From Chitinophagales bacterium (GTDB lineage Bacteria; Bacteroidota; Bacteroidia; Chitinophagales; Saprospiraceae), in the NCBI GenBank assembly GCA_022360175.1, contig JAKSDI010000173.1, positions 1-45,410 on the forward strand: 45,410 nucleotides of DNA. Direction: 5' to 3'. Shown here in pieces: positions 18,132 through 26,259 of the stretch. A program made the translations under genes and the position numbers. Numbering within the stretch: the stretch's first letter is position 1; each line of letters begins with the position of its first letter. Below the pieces are notes generated by a model. The model was not told where the DNA came from and made no database searches. It saw only the letters and a program-made list of their open reading frames with translations.

Positions 18132-18629
18132 TTAATTACAAATTAAATATTTACAATCACTTTTGTATCTGCAAACAAAATACAAACATTATCCGGTCTT
18201 ATCTGGTCATAAATGGACACAAAAAAATTTGAAAAAAATTTTCATTTCTTTCCCTCAGGTCATTTTGTAGGGGTGCTTTCTCAAATATCACTGAATTTCT
18301 CTTATACTTTTACCAAAATATTCATCATATACTCTCTTTCCATCTATCAATATCCATTTTAAGCCTTGCTCAATAGATTTGATCTCATCTGATGCTTCTG
18401 TCCTTTTAGTAGAGGTTAAATCAAAAAGCCTGCAAATACTTTTTGATGCATTCCTAAAGCTTCCTTGAGGCGTTTTATTTATTCTTCCCCTTTACGGATT
18501 ATTCATTCCTTAATCAATTCGACTTTCGACAAGCCAGAATAGGATATGTATGACATGTCTTGCACGGCTTATAATTTCCTTACATAGTCTAACCTATAGC
18601 CGATCGGACTAAAGAAAAGAAATGTATAA
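18132..18629. other. Intergenic region with a possible orphan gene fragment
   Basis: Contains the promoter region of the ligase gene. On the minus strand 18491-18288 is an open frame of 67 codons, bounded by stops and lacking an ATG, that reads ...KTPQGSFRNASKSIC... and ends FGKSIREIQ. Composition is protein-like, but I do not recognise it; it may be a remnant. The next segment carries the AraC pseudogene. Confidence 0.35.
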
Positions 18630-18818
18630 GTGACAAAACTCTTGAATATCAGCGAAGCAAAGAAATTACTGTGTGACAAGACTTTTGATAAATTCTCCAT
18701 TGAAGCCATTGATTTAGAGGCAGGATTTAAATCGAGAAGTGCTTTTTACAATACGTTCAAATAGCATACAAATGCAAGCCCAGGTGCTTTTAGAAAACAA
18801 TCTAACAAAGGGCAATAG
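18630..18818 (+). pseudogene. AraC-family regulator C-terminal remnant, interrupted by an amber codon
   Basis: One reading frame gives ISEAKKLLCDKTFDKFSIEA and then GFKSRSAFYNTFK, which is the second helix-turn-helix of AraC/XylS regulators. A TAG follows at 18762-18764, and the same frame then continues HTNASPGAFRKQSNKGQ to a stop at 18816-18818, exactly the residues expected after the NTFK block. The start of the protein is absent: a stop codon precedes the fragment and no upstream match was found. So it is a truncated gene with one nonsense change. It ends 12 bp before the LytTR gene. Confidence 0.8.
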
Positions 18819-18830
18819 TAAGATGTTTTT

Positions 18831-19730
18831 TTGAAAAGAATTACTACTTTTGGATTTGTGAAATCTTTCTTAAAAAAATTAAACGAACCATTTCCTGAAT
18901 CTTTTGCTCCGCTCAAAAATCTCCGTTCTTATTTAGGCGTGGGAATATTTGTGGCTCTGTTCTTATATATTATTCAGCCATTTGAATTAAATAGGTATTC
19001 GATAGGTCCTTTTTGGGTTTGTGTCAATTTTGGCTTAGTAACGATAGTAGCGGTAATCATCTTTGAATTATTCGGGCATTATGCACTCAAATTACAGAAA
19101 GATATTCCTTCATGGACTTTTGGAAAATGGATTATTGATTCTATCTTCTTGATTCTGTTTATTGGAATCTGCAATTACCTATTGTTTGGCTTGATGACGA
19201 ACTGGCAATATTTTAGTTTGCCATCGTTGTTCAATATGCTTCTAAACACCTTGACTTTAGGCATTTTTCCCATTGTTTTCTTTGGCTTGATGACTCAAAT
19301 GAATGCTTATAAACGAAATCAATCCACAGCCAACGACATCCAATCTACACTCGTGCCACCTGCGAAAAAAGAAACAACAGTCATTTTAAATTCCCACAAT
19401 AATAGCCATACTTTACAACTTTCGATTCATGATTTATTGTATTTAGAATCCATGCAAAACTATGTTGCTGTACATTATTTAAAAGAGGAAAAAGCGACTA
19501 AAGAACTCGTTCGGAACACCATGAAAGAGATGGAAAATCAATTGCAGGATACGCCTATGTTTCGCTGTCATCGTTCTTTCATCGTCAATACAAGTTTGAT
19601 AAAAAAGGTAGTTGGCAATGCACAAGGACTGCGATTAACTTTAAATGGACTATCAAATGATGAAATACCCGTGTCCCGAAACTACATTTCTACTCTAAAA
19701 ACGCTTATTGGAGACTCAAAAACGACTTGA
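18831..19730 (+). CDS. Membrane-anchored LytTR DNA-binding regulator
   Basis: A 299-residue protein. Four hydrophobic segments fall in about 32-155 (YLGVGIFVALFLYII, FGLVTIVAVIIFELF, SIFLILFIGICNYLLF, LTLGIFPIVFFGLM). A C-terminal LytTR domain lies at about 195-295 (LLYLESMQNYVAVHY, MFRCHRSFIVNTSLIKKV, ISRNYI-like end). No receiver domain is present, so the membrane part is the likely sensor. There is no in-frame ATG near the front: translation begins at TTG 18831 or more likely at the GTG at 18858 (VKSFLKKLNE). The downstream spacer carries a two-copy direct repeat that is its probable target, and the next gene encodes a small barrel protein. Confidence 0.87.
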   Translation: MKRITTFGFVKSFLKKLNEPFPESFAPLKNLRSYLGVGIFVALFLYIIQPFELNRYSIGPFWVCVNFGLVTIVAVIIFELFGHYALKLQKDIPSWTFGKWIIDSIFLILFIGICNYLLFGLMTNWQYFSLPSLFNMLLNTLTLGIFPIVFFGLMTQMNAYKRNQSTANDIQSTLVPPAKKETTVILNSHNNSHTLQLSIHDLLYLESMQNYVAVHYLKEEKATKELVRNTMKEMENQLQDTPMFRCHRSFIVNTSLIKKVVGNAQGLRLTLNGLSNDEIPVSRNYISTLKTLIGDSKTT

Positions 19731-19732
19731 TA

Positions 19733-19766
19733 CTCGTCCCAACTACCTTGCCGCTCGTCCCAACTA
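19733..19766. promoter_or_regulatory. Two-copy direct repeat, probable LytTR-binding site
   Basis: CTCGTCCCAACTA occurs perfectly at 19733-19745 and 19754-19766, 21 bp apart (two helical turns). LytTR proteins characteristically bind two direct repeats with this spacing. It begins 3 bp after the LytTR gene stop and precedes the barrel gene; a TTTG follows directly at 19767 and a TATCTTG at 19784. Confidence 0.65.
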
Positions 19767-19936
19767 TTTGATAATTATCTATTTATCTTGTCAGTTATCC
19801 CACTTCCTTACCTTTTGATTTTAGTAAATCTAACTTTAAGGCTGTAAAATATATTTGATTTAATCATCCGATTATCAAGCAATAGTGGACTTCATGTCTT
19901 GTCGCTTGGTAATTCAAAATTTTTGCGTTTTTTAAT

Positions 19937-20506
19937 ATGAAAAATTTTTTAATCTTAATTGGTTTACTATTTATTGCTGCTAGCACACAAGCGCAATCCG
20001 AAACTTTATTTTCTAATTCTACTATTAGCGGTTTCGGAGCACCTATTTTCTCGTTTTATGAACTAAATAATGAGTTTGCCACTTCAGGAGGAGGAGGGGG
20101 AGGTCTTATAATTGGAGATTTCTTCATAGGAGCGTTTGGCGAAGGAGTAACACTCAATAATACCATCTTGAACAATCAAAAGTATAAGCTCGACATAAGC
20201 TATGCAGGATTGTGGTTAGGCTATAGCATTATGGGGAAAAAAGATATTCATCCTTTCATTGGTTTAAAGCTGGCAGGCGGAAAAAGCACCATCGCCGAAA
20301 TTGAAGACAATAGTACTGTCCAATTGGATAATATTAAAGTATTACAACCAGAAGTTGGCGTGGAGTTCAATTGTACCAATTGGATGAGATTAGTGGCGCA
20401 TATAGGCTATCGGGGCATTTTGGGATTTAGCGATACTAATCAATTAAAACCAAGTCAATTATCTGGTGTGTCAAGTGGTATTACCTTAAGATTCGGCTAT
20501 TTTTAA
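19937..20506 (+). CDS. Small outer-membrane beta-barrel protein
   Basis: A 189-residue protein with a signal peptide (MKNFLILIGLLFIAASTQAQ), followed by alternating amphipathic strands (LIIGDFFIGAFGEG, LDISYAGLWLGYSIM, LRLGYF-like end) and a final aromatic, FGYF. The pattern is that of an 8-strand barrel. A run of five glycines (SGGGGGG region, about 51-56) forms a turn. No enzymatic residues are seen. It is the first gene after the LytTR gene and the 13-bp direct repeats, so it is probably that regulator's target. Confidence 0.8.
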   Translation: MKNFLILIGLLFIAASTQAQSETLFSNSTISGFGAPIFSFYELNNEFATSGGGGGGLIIGDFFIGAFGEGVTLNNTILNNQKYKLDISYAGLWLGYSIMGKKDIHPFIGLKLAGGKSTIAEIEDNSTVQLDNIKVLQPEVGVEFNCTNWMRLVAHIGYRGILGFSDTNQLKPSQLSGVSSGITLRFGYF

Positions 20507-20509
20507 TAA

Positions 20510-20734
20510 CTACCTTCTCCGACATCCATCCTCTATGACCTTTCTTGCCTTTTTAATGAAGTCCAAATCGTCCGATGTTTCAGAGCCATCTGATCTCCCA
20601 AAAAAGAAGCCTTCGGTGTGTGGAAGTTCATCTTATTTAAGTGCATTTTCCAAATCAGAAAGATCATCTAGGGTAAGGCGTAGGGCGGCACAATTAAATA
20701 GTTCCGTCCCGCCTTTCTTAAAACAAAGCTGTTT
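20510..20734 (-). pseudogene. Decayed copy of a small conserved protein (LPHTxGFFFG family)
   Basis: On the minus strand one frame reads KKGGTELFNCAALRLTLDDL, continues to ENALK, meets TAA at 20635-20633, and goes on as DELPHTEGFFFGRSDGSE and DDLDFIKKARKVIEDG before stopping at 20512-20510. These blocks resemble a small uncharacterised bacterial protein family that I recall as having LPHTTGFFFG-type and SDGSE motifs and a YYDSWW-like end. The end here is replaced by CRRR and the front is disrupted by a further stop at 20737-20735, so the gene is dead. The family name is unknown to me. Confidence 0.55.
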
Positions 20735-20814
20735 TTATGGAATCAAATATAGGAAAGAATCATCCAGCTCTCAGCTTAGCAAATATGATTTTGAATTGGA
20801 AATAACTTAAAGTT

Positions 20815-21570
20815 TTACAAAAGCACTTTTTTTTCAAATCTATTCTCCTTTAGCATCCCTCCAAACCCATTCGAATATAAAAATGCAATTCTGGATTTCG
20901 GCCTGATCCTGCATTGATGCTTAAGTAAGGTATGTACTTCTTCATTAAATCCATTCCGGGGATACCTGTCACCTATTTGCTGTGCTGTATGATCATGAAT
21001 TTGGTATCTATACAAACCTATCGTATCCGTAGCAGAAGCTTTGTTTAGTAAATAGGCTTCTGTGATTGGTTTATCAATATTTACATTTAAATGAAAAGAA
21101 ATAGCATCTTCAACAATTGCAACCTTTTTCTCATTGAAGTCAAACTTCCTTAAAAACTCTCCAGCAACTTTAGCGCCTTCTACTGCAAAACAATCAATCC
21201 CTTCATGCATACAACAATGCTGCTCTTCTAGTCCCACATCATGCAATAAAGCAGATATCGCATATAATTCTTTGTCGAACGATAACTGTTCAGTTGCTCC
21301 AAAATACTCACCAATCAAAAATGTCCTTAAGCAATGATGTTTGATTGGTACTTGATGAACATCATTAATATACTCAAGTGTTTCCTTCACTATTTTAGAA
21401 TCTGGAAGTTGAATATGCGAGACATCAAACTCAGATACTATGGCTGGTTTTTTGAATTTTCGATTCAACCTTAAGCCTAATGCTTTTAGAGATAAATTCA
21501 ATTTATCTAATGAATTTAACTGTCCTGAGGTTTTTATTCCCCATTCGAAGCTACCTAATTTCATAATCAT
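20815..21570 (-). CDS. HD-domain phosphohydrolase-like protein
   Basis: A protein of about 251 residues. Starts are possible at the ATG at 21570 or the one at 21564; the frame extends upstream only to a TTG inside the TetR operator, so the ATG is preferred. The HD signature is present: KHHCLRTFLIGEY, ALLHDVGL, a His-rich CMHEGIDCF and the later FHLNVNIDK. The layout resembles the cyanamide hydratase-like branch of the HD superfamily, metal-dependent hydrolases. The substrate is unknown. It follows the TetR gene with a 43-bp gap containing the same operator that precedes the TetR gene, so it is very likely a repressed effector gene for a toxic small molecule. Confidence 0.85.
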   Translation of the reverse strand: MIMKLGSFEWGIKTSGQLNSLDKLNLSLKALGLRLNRKFKKPAIVSEFDVSHIQLPDSKIVKETLEYINDVHQVPIKHHCLRTFLIGEYFGATEQLSFDKELYAISALLHDVGLEEQHCCMHEGIDCFAVEGAKVAGEFLRKFDFNEKKVAIVEDAISFHLNVNIDKPITEAYLLNKASATDTIGLYRYQIHDHTAQQIGDRYPRNGFNEEVHTLLKHQCRIRPKSRIAFLYSNGFGGMLKENRFEKKVLL

Positions 21571-21578
21571 TTCTTTAA

Positions 21579-21592
21579 ATACCAATCGGTAT
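21579..21592. promoter_or_regulatory. TetR operator copy 2 (before the HD gene)
   Basis: ATACCAATCGGTAT, a near-perfect palindrome, identical to the copy before the TetR gene; the identity extends over 21 bases (21577-21597). It ends 9 bp before the HD-gene ATG. Confidence 0.8.
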
Positions 21593-21613
21593 GTGATGGT
21601 GTAAAAAAAGTTA

Positions 21614-22195
21614 TTACATCAGTATCTCTTGCAACATTTTCTGATCAATGAAGTCTAGAATATCAGTCAGAAAAGTCTCATCTTCAAGAGTTATTGCCAT
21701 AAATATGCCACCTTCAATCATTGAATAAATATTCCGGGCCATTTTCTGGGCATTCATTGATGAGGAAAATTCTCCAGACTTCATTCCATCTGATAAAATA
21801 AGCTCAAGCCCAAGGATCAACCGTTTTGAGACAGCGGTTGCTTCATCAAACAACTTAGGATTATTATACTTTGAATCATTTCCCACTTTCAGTACTGGGC
21901 AGCCACCTATTTTTTCACTAAAAGTATAATACCCTCTGTAATAATCTATAATTGCATTTAACTTAGCCTGGTTGGTATCTGCTTTCAAAACTGCCTCTTT
22001 CAAAGGCCTTATGACTAATCCTATATTAAACTTAAATGCCTTTAATGCCAGCTCTTCTTTATTCTTGAAATTACAGTAAATCGCTCCTTTTGTTAGCTGA
22101 ATTTCTTTTGTGATTTCAGACAAACTAGTTCCAACATATCCTTTTTTGTTGAATATGGGAGCTACCTTTTCTATAATTTTTTGGCTGGTATCCAT
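21614..22195 (-). CDS. TetR/AcrR-family transcriptional repressor
   Basis: A 193-residue regulator from the ATG at 22195 (MDTSQKIIEKV); the frame runs 8 codons further to a TTG, but the ATG gives the standard start. The N-terminal helix-turn-helix is plain: FNKKGYVGTSLSEITKEIQL, then TKGAIYCNFKNKEEL. The C-terminal ligand domain (about 60-190) is of the TetR_C type with GGCPVLKVGN. It probably represses itself and the HD gene through two identical operators. The ligand is unknown. Confidence 0.93.
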   Translation of the reverse strand: MDTSQKIIEKVAPIFNKKGYVGTSLSEITKEIQLTKGAIYCNFKNKEELALKAFKFNIGLVIRPLKEAVLKADTNQAKLNAIIDYYRGYYTFSEKIGGCPVLKVGNDSKYNNPKLFDEATAVSKRLILGLELILSDGMKSGEFSSSMNAQKMARNIYSMIEGGIFMAITLEDETFLTDILDFIDQKMLQEILM

Positions 22196-22223
22196 GTGTG
22201 CAAGATACAAATTCAACAAACAA

Positions 22224-22237
22224 ATACCAATCGGTAT
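22224..22237. promoter_or_regulatory. TetR operator copy 1 (before the TetR gene)
   Basis: ATACCAATCGGTAT at 22224-22237, arms ATACC/GGTAT, 28 bp upstream of the TetR start codon. The same 21-base stretch recurs before the HD gene. Confidence 0.8.
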
Positions 22238-22317
22238 GTGATTTTATTCCTAATCAAAATATATTTTATGTATCAGAGTTTTTTGCTTTGATATAACCCA
22301 TGTATGGAAATAGCTCT

Positions 22318-22361
22318 GCCAAATATAAAGATGCCATCATCCGATATAGATAATGGCATCA
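22318..22361 (-). terminator. Probable terminator of the subtilase gene
   Basis: Perfect arms GATGCCAT (22330-22337) and ATGGCATC (22353-22360), with extra inner pairing. On the minus strand it is followed by TTTATATTT. It sits about 60 bp past the subtilase stop. Confidence 0.65.
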
Positions 22362-22420
22362 CTTATCCTATTTATCAGTTTACTTGTTCTTTTTGACGAA
22401 GAATTATATCTACGTAATTA

Positions 22421-25123
22421 TTATCGCGCAATGATCAGCTTTTCTATATACTGCTCTTCGCCAGCATTCAAACGAACCATATAAGTACCAACTGGTAGGT
22501 CGTCAATATTCAGGTGGTAAGTATTATTCCCCTCAAACGCTTGCGTGTTAATCCATTTCATTTGCTGGCCCATCAGATTAATAATTTCGATGCTGGCCGC
22601 ACTGTTTGTGCGAGAGCTGAAATCCAGGTTCAAGTATTCTTGTGCAGGATTTGGATATACCTGCATAACAGGATGATAGACATTATGTGAATTATCGAGT
22701 GAGAATCCAGGCACTTGCTGGTTGTAAGCGGTAGGGCCTCCTCCTGATAACGAACTGCCAATAGTTACAGTATAATCTTCGACCTCACCATAAGTAAAGC
22801 TTTCGCAACTAGTAGAATAACTATTGTATTTCATTGATACTCGTAGCCGGGTTGTACCAGGCAGAGCACTTGAAGAAATATTCAATGTACCACTTAAAGT
22901 CCCAGTGCTACTATTTTCAGTCAGGAGCTCACCACTATCATCAAAATCGCCGTCCTGGTTGTAGTCAATCCAGATTCTCCAGTATTCAGTGTAAGAAGAA
23001 CTGGCAAAGCCTGGCACCAGAGTTACAGATACTGAGCCACCCGCTGTAAGGCTGGTAGATAAATTGGTAAAATCACCATAACCAGAATTGTTACCAGAAG
23101 TATTATCAATACTACCAAACTGGAAGCGTTCTATCCACTCGTAGTTAGTATTATTACCTTGTGAAGCACAGTAAGTTGGCGGCGGTGTAGATCCTACACA
23201 GAAATCTGTTGCTTCGCTGCTTCCAAAGCTTCCTCCACTAGCAAGAATAGTACTTCCGTTAGATAGTGTGTAAGAACCATTTCCGTAAGCACAACAAATT
23301 CCGTCTCCATAAGTATCATTGATTGTAAATGTATAACAACCATCTACGAGGCAGATATTCTCTGTGTAAGTAGAACCATCGGCGAAATTGCCGTATGTCC
23401 CGCCACTGGCTACAGTAGCTCCAGCATTATTAGTAATAGCCCAACTAGTTTCCTCCGGGTAATTATCGAAAGTAATAGATAGTGTCACCTCTGTTCCATT
23501 ACAGCCAGGAGGACAGCTTGGACAATCCGGCCCGCCACAGTCAACACCTGTTTCTTGTCCGTTCTGGATGCCATCTGTACAAGTTGGCCCGCCACCACCA
23601 GCAGCCTGGAGTGCGCCTAAAGCATTGACTCGGCCGTTGGCATATTCATTGTCATTACCTGCTGGTCCCATATCGATGGCTGTAGAATAGAGTATGTTCT
23701 TGACTTCTGAGGAGGTCAAACTTGCATCGTAGCCCAACAATAGCGTTGCTACTCCAGCTACCACTGGACAGGCAGAAGAAGTTCCCCCAAAAGTAGAGGT
23801 GTAATTAGTACCGTTGTAGCCAGGGGCCCCCATACGATCTGTTGTTCTTACTCCTGCACCAGGGCCACCAACATTATTAGAAGGAGCCATGATATCCAGA
23901 GCAGGGCCATAGTTGGAGTATGCAGAGCGAATCCCCGTATTAGCAAAGGCACCTACAGCAATTACATCAGGGTTATTAGCAGGAAAGTCAACACAGCTTT
24001 TGTATCCGTTACCAGATGCGAAGATAATTACACATCCCAGGCCTCCACGCCCATTTGTATTGGCATCTGCAATAGCACTATTTATATTGGAATAATTCAC
24101 TGTGCAGGAAGTATATCCCCAACTGTTGCTCATTACATCAGCCCCTTGGTTTTTTGCCCACGTAATACCATCGGCAATATCTTGAGTAGATTCTCCTCCT
24201 ACAAAGATATTAACCGAGATCATATTGGCTAAAGGTGCTACACCCCGTACACCAATGCTATTATGGCTAGCGGAAATAGACCCAGCACAGGAAACGCCAT
24301 GATTACTTCCACTAATAGCATCTCCATTACCATTGTTTGCAGGACTGAATCCAGCAGTATAACGGCTTTGGCCAGAACCATTGTTGAAGTCTTCGTGATC
24401 TTCCAGGCCATCATCAATAACGGCAACAGTAGTGTTTGAAGATCCCAGGGTAATTCCCCAGGCTTCCAGGGCATTACAGTCTGCATCATTGGCACCAGTT
24501 ACCCCGTCTATGGTTTGCCCGGTGTTATTCATCTGGAACTGCTCGTTGAAGAGCGGATCACTAATTTGGTAACGTTCAATCGGAGCATAGAAATCGGGTT
24601 GAGCGAAGTGAAATAAACCACTTTCCTGTAAAGTATTAGCTGCAGCTATTACCTGATTGACGTTTTCCAACTCAATCCTGTAGACTCCGAATTTTTTTGT
24701 AATGTTTTTCATGCCAAAGCGTTTGCTCAAATGAAGCATGGCAGCTTTATCATCTTTGTCAATGAGTTTGGCAACAAGGACGCGGGTAGGATAAATAATG
24801 AAACCATCGGAAAGTGCATAACCTGGGCTAATCTGCACCTCATCAGTATCAAAACCAAGCTCAACAAGCAGTTCAAAGCTGGTTAGCTTGCTGGCGGATT
24901 CAACTACTGCATAAGGTTTGTGGGGCCAACTTTCATATTTCTTTACATTATCTGGCTTAATGCCTGTAAGAATAGTTGCATCAGCAGCAGTGATGATGAA
25001 ATGAGTCGTACTGGGAGTAAGGGACATACGTGTATTATCTGCCCAGTAATAACTATCCGTTTGGGCATAAATAGACAATGTCATCAGGAGGCAAATTGCC
25101 CCTAATAATAAAGATTTCAACAT
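22421..25123 (-). CDS. Secreted subtilisin-like (S8) serine protease, T9SS cargo
   Basis: A 900-residue protease. Signal peptide 1-20; N-terminal prodomain about 21-190; S8 catalytic domain about 200-500 with D237 (AVIDDGLEDH), H275 (NHGVSCAGS), oxyanion N372 (FASGNG) and S449 (GGTSSACPVVAG), so the triad is intact. A Cys-rich CTDGIQNGQETGVDCGG segment (about 515-540) follows, then a beta-sandwich repeat. A GEVED domain (about 665-790; IWIDYNQDGDFDD, TYGEVEDYTV) is next, then a type A T9SS tail (VYPNPAQEYLNLDF to KLIIAR). It acts outside the cell on proteins. Upstream are four 15-bp-spaced repeats, which may regulate it. Confidence 0.95.
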   Translation of the reverse strand: MLKSLLLGAICLLMTLSIYAQTDSYYWADNTRMSLTPSTTHFIITAADATILTGIKPDNVKKYESWPHKPYAVVESASKLTSFELLVELGFDTDEVQISPGYALSDGFIIYPTRVLVAKLIDKDDKAAMLHLSKRFGMKNITKKFGVYRIELENVNQVIAAANTLQESGLFHFAQPDFYAPIERYQISDPLFNEQFQMNNTGQTIDGVTGANDADCNALEAWGITLGSSNTTVAVIDDGLEDHEDFNNGSGQSRYTAGFSPANNGNGDAISGSNHGVSCAGSISASHNSIGVRGVAPLANMISVNIFVGGESTQDIADGITWAKNQGADVMSNSWGYTSCTVNYSNINSAIADANTNGRGGLGCVIIFASGNGYKSCVDFPANNPDVIAVGAFANTGIRSAYSNYGPALDIMAPSNNVGGPGAGVRTTDRMGAPGYNGTNYTSTFGGTSSACPVVAGVATLLLGYDASLTSSEVKNILYSTAIDMGPAGNDNEYANGRVNALGALQAAGGGGPTCTDGIQNGQETGVDCGGPDCPSCPPGCNGTEVTLSITFDNYPEETSWAITNNAGATVASGGTYGNFADGSTYTENICLVDGCYTFTINDTYGDGICCAYGNGSYTLSNGSTILASGGSFGSSEATDFCVGSTPPPTYCASQGNNTNYEWIERFQFGSIDNTSGNNSGYGDFTNLSTSLTAGGSVSVTLVPGFASSSYTEYWRIWIDYNQDGDFDDSGELLTENSSTGTLSGTLNISSSALPGTTRLRVSMKYNSYSTSCESFTYGEVEDYTVTIGSSLSGGGPTAYNQQVPGFSLDNSHNVYHPVMQVYPNPAQEYLNLDFSSRTNSAASIEIINLMGQQMKWINTQAFEGNNTYHLNIDDLPVGTYMVRLNAGEEQYIEKLIIAR

Positions 25124-25711
25124 TTGAATGTATTTAATGAACGTTAAAAAAATTATTTACAATTCAATACGTGGGGTTCAATTAAATTCTATCCAATTAA
25201 TTTTCGTCCAATTAAATCCGATTCAATTAATTTCAACTTATAATATCGTATTTGACAAATGTATTAATTTTTTACACTAAATTTAATTATTAGCACATTA
25301 ATTATACTTTAATTTAATTTCATGGCAATAGAAAATATCGCTCTAAAAATTAACACCAACAATAAAACACTAAAAACAAGTCAATTACAAAACAAACTAT
25401 TCACTCCAAACCGATTAAAATTAAATTACAAGCGCCAGATAAAAAATAAAAACAATACATTAAGAATGTCGATCTTTGTAAGATCTAAACAAATTTTCGT
25501 TTATAAATTGAAGCAAAACTATAATTTGTATAGGAGTTAAGAAGTAGCTAAGAATTACATGTACTACTCCGTCCAGCCCAGCCTTTAGAGCAGACCGACT
25601 AGCCTGGATCAATAATCTATTTGAACAAAACAGTGGTCTAGTTTTGCTCTCTTACTTATTCCTGTATACTTTATGAACTCAAAACTATCAGACTATACTA
25701 TAGCCCTATCT
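25124..25711. other. AT-rich spacer, 588 bp
   Basis: Holds the subtilase promoter region and iterons. A plus-strand frame at 25322-25540 is Lys/Asn-rich and looks spurious. A -7-like box (TACATTTG on the minus strand, 25263-25256) could start the subtilase transcript, but the -33 element is missing. At 25645-25657 the 13-mer TGCTCTCTTACTT is identical to one arm of the palindromic element near 30.3 kb. Confidence 0.45.
25178..25237. repeat. Four 15-bp-period direct repeats before the subtilase gene
   Basis: CAATTAA starts at 25179, 25194, 25209 and 25224, exactly 15 bp apart; flanking bases are similar (YCAATTAAWTYY). The units are arranged like iterons. They lie about 55-115 bp upstream of the subtilase ATG. 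Confidence 0.75.
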
Positions 25712-26128
25712 CTACCCACACTTTTCGCACACCCCTTCCAGTACAAGGTGTGTTTGCTCTACCACAAATCCTGTAGGCACTTTTACCTGTGGATTAATTG
25801 CTCCTTCCAGGCAAATCGTTTCATCACAATTGGTACAGTGAAAATGAGCGTGTTCATGATGATGTTCATGTACCGTACAATCATCTCTACAAAGGGCATA
25901 TTTGGCAGTTCCTGAATTATCAACTGCCTGATGGATAAGGCCTTTTTCTTCAAAAGTTTTGAGCGTTCGATAAAGCGTGATACGATCAGCACTTTTCAAT
26001 GCTTGCTCTATATCTCGATTAGAGAGTGCTTTTCCTTTTGATTGTAAAAACAGCTCTAGCACCTCCCTACGCATATTTGTTTTGCGCAGGTGGTGTTTTT
26101 CTAATTTTTTTTGAATGTCTTCCTGCAT
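25712..26128 (-). CDS. Fur-family metal-responsive repressor (Zur/Nur-like)
   Basis: A protein of about 138 residues from the ATG at 26128 (MQEDIQKKLEKHHLRKT), which matches the usual Fur start; the frame extends upstream 23 codons across a hairpin and is probably untranslated there. The winged helix carries ITLYRTLKTFEEKGLIH. The metal-binding region has the His-rich VHEHHHEHAHFHC. Two CxxC pairs (CTNC, CEKC) make the structural zinc site. Fur proteins sense Fe, Zn, Ni or peroxide; the neighbourhood (MerC-like protein, His-rich lipoprotein) suits zinc or nickel. A TGCAAC-N3-GTTGCA palindrome lies 100 bp upstream, and matching sites precede the 30.5-kb operon, so self-regulation and local control are likely. 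Confidence 0.9.
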   Translation of the reverse strand: MQEDIQKKLEKHHLRKTNMRREVLELFLQSKGKALSNRDIEQALKSADRITLYRTLKTFEEKGLIHQAVDNSGTAKYALCRDDCTVHEHHHEHAHFHCTNCDETICLEGAINPQVKVPTGFVVEQTHLVLEGVCEKCG

Positions 26129-26146
26129 TACATTTATTATATAATG

Positions 26147-26195
26147 GAATTGTTCAAGGACTGCTACCATTTCACAGCAGTCTTTGAACAATTTC
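26147..26195 (-). other. Long hairpin in the Fur leader
   Basis: Arms 26147-26165 and 26176-26195 are complementary over about 19 bases (one G-U and one bulge) with a 10-base loop. It lies between the nrdA stop and the Fur gene and ends about 18 bp before the Fur ATG. It may terminate nrd transcription or shape the Fur leader; a clear U tract is missing. Confidence 0.6.
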
Positions 26196-26227
26196 AATAA
26201 GGCAATATACTATATCAACAGCATTTC

Positions 26228-26242
26228 TGCAACGAGGTTGCA
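26228..26242. promoter_or_regulatory. TGCAAC-N3-GTTGCA palindrome, probable Fur-family operator (site 1)
   Basis: TGCAACGAGGTTGCA lies 17 bp after the nrdA stop and 100 bp upstream of the Fur ATG. Arms are perfect (7 bases when flanking C/G are counted). The same spacing and arms occur at two sites near 30.45 kb. Confidence 0.65.
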
Positions 26243-26259
26243 GGGAATAAAATACTCTA

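Noticed and set aside
18288-18491. 67-codon minus-strand open frame in the ligase-LytTR spacer as a gene
   Set aside because: No ATG and no recognisable family; kept only as a note in the spacer entry.
20535-20810. 91-residue plus-strand Ser/Lys-rich frame
   Set aside because: It is the antisense of the decayed LPHTxGFFFG gene, whose minus-strand blocks are clearly meaningful.
25322-25540. 72-residue plus-strand frame before the Fur gene
   Set aside because: Lys/Asn-rich product typical of random AT-rich DNA, no family features.
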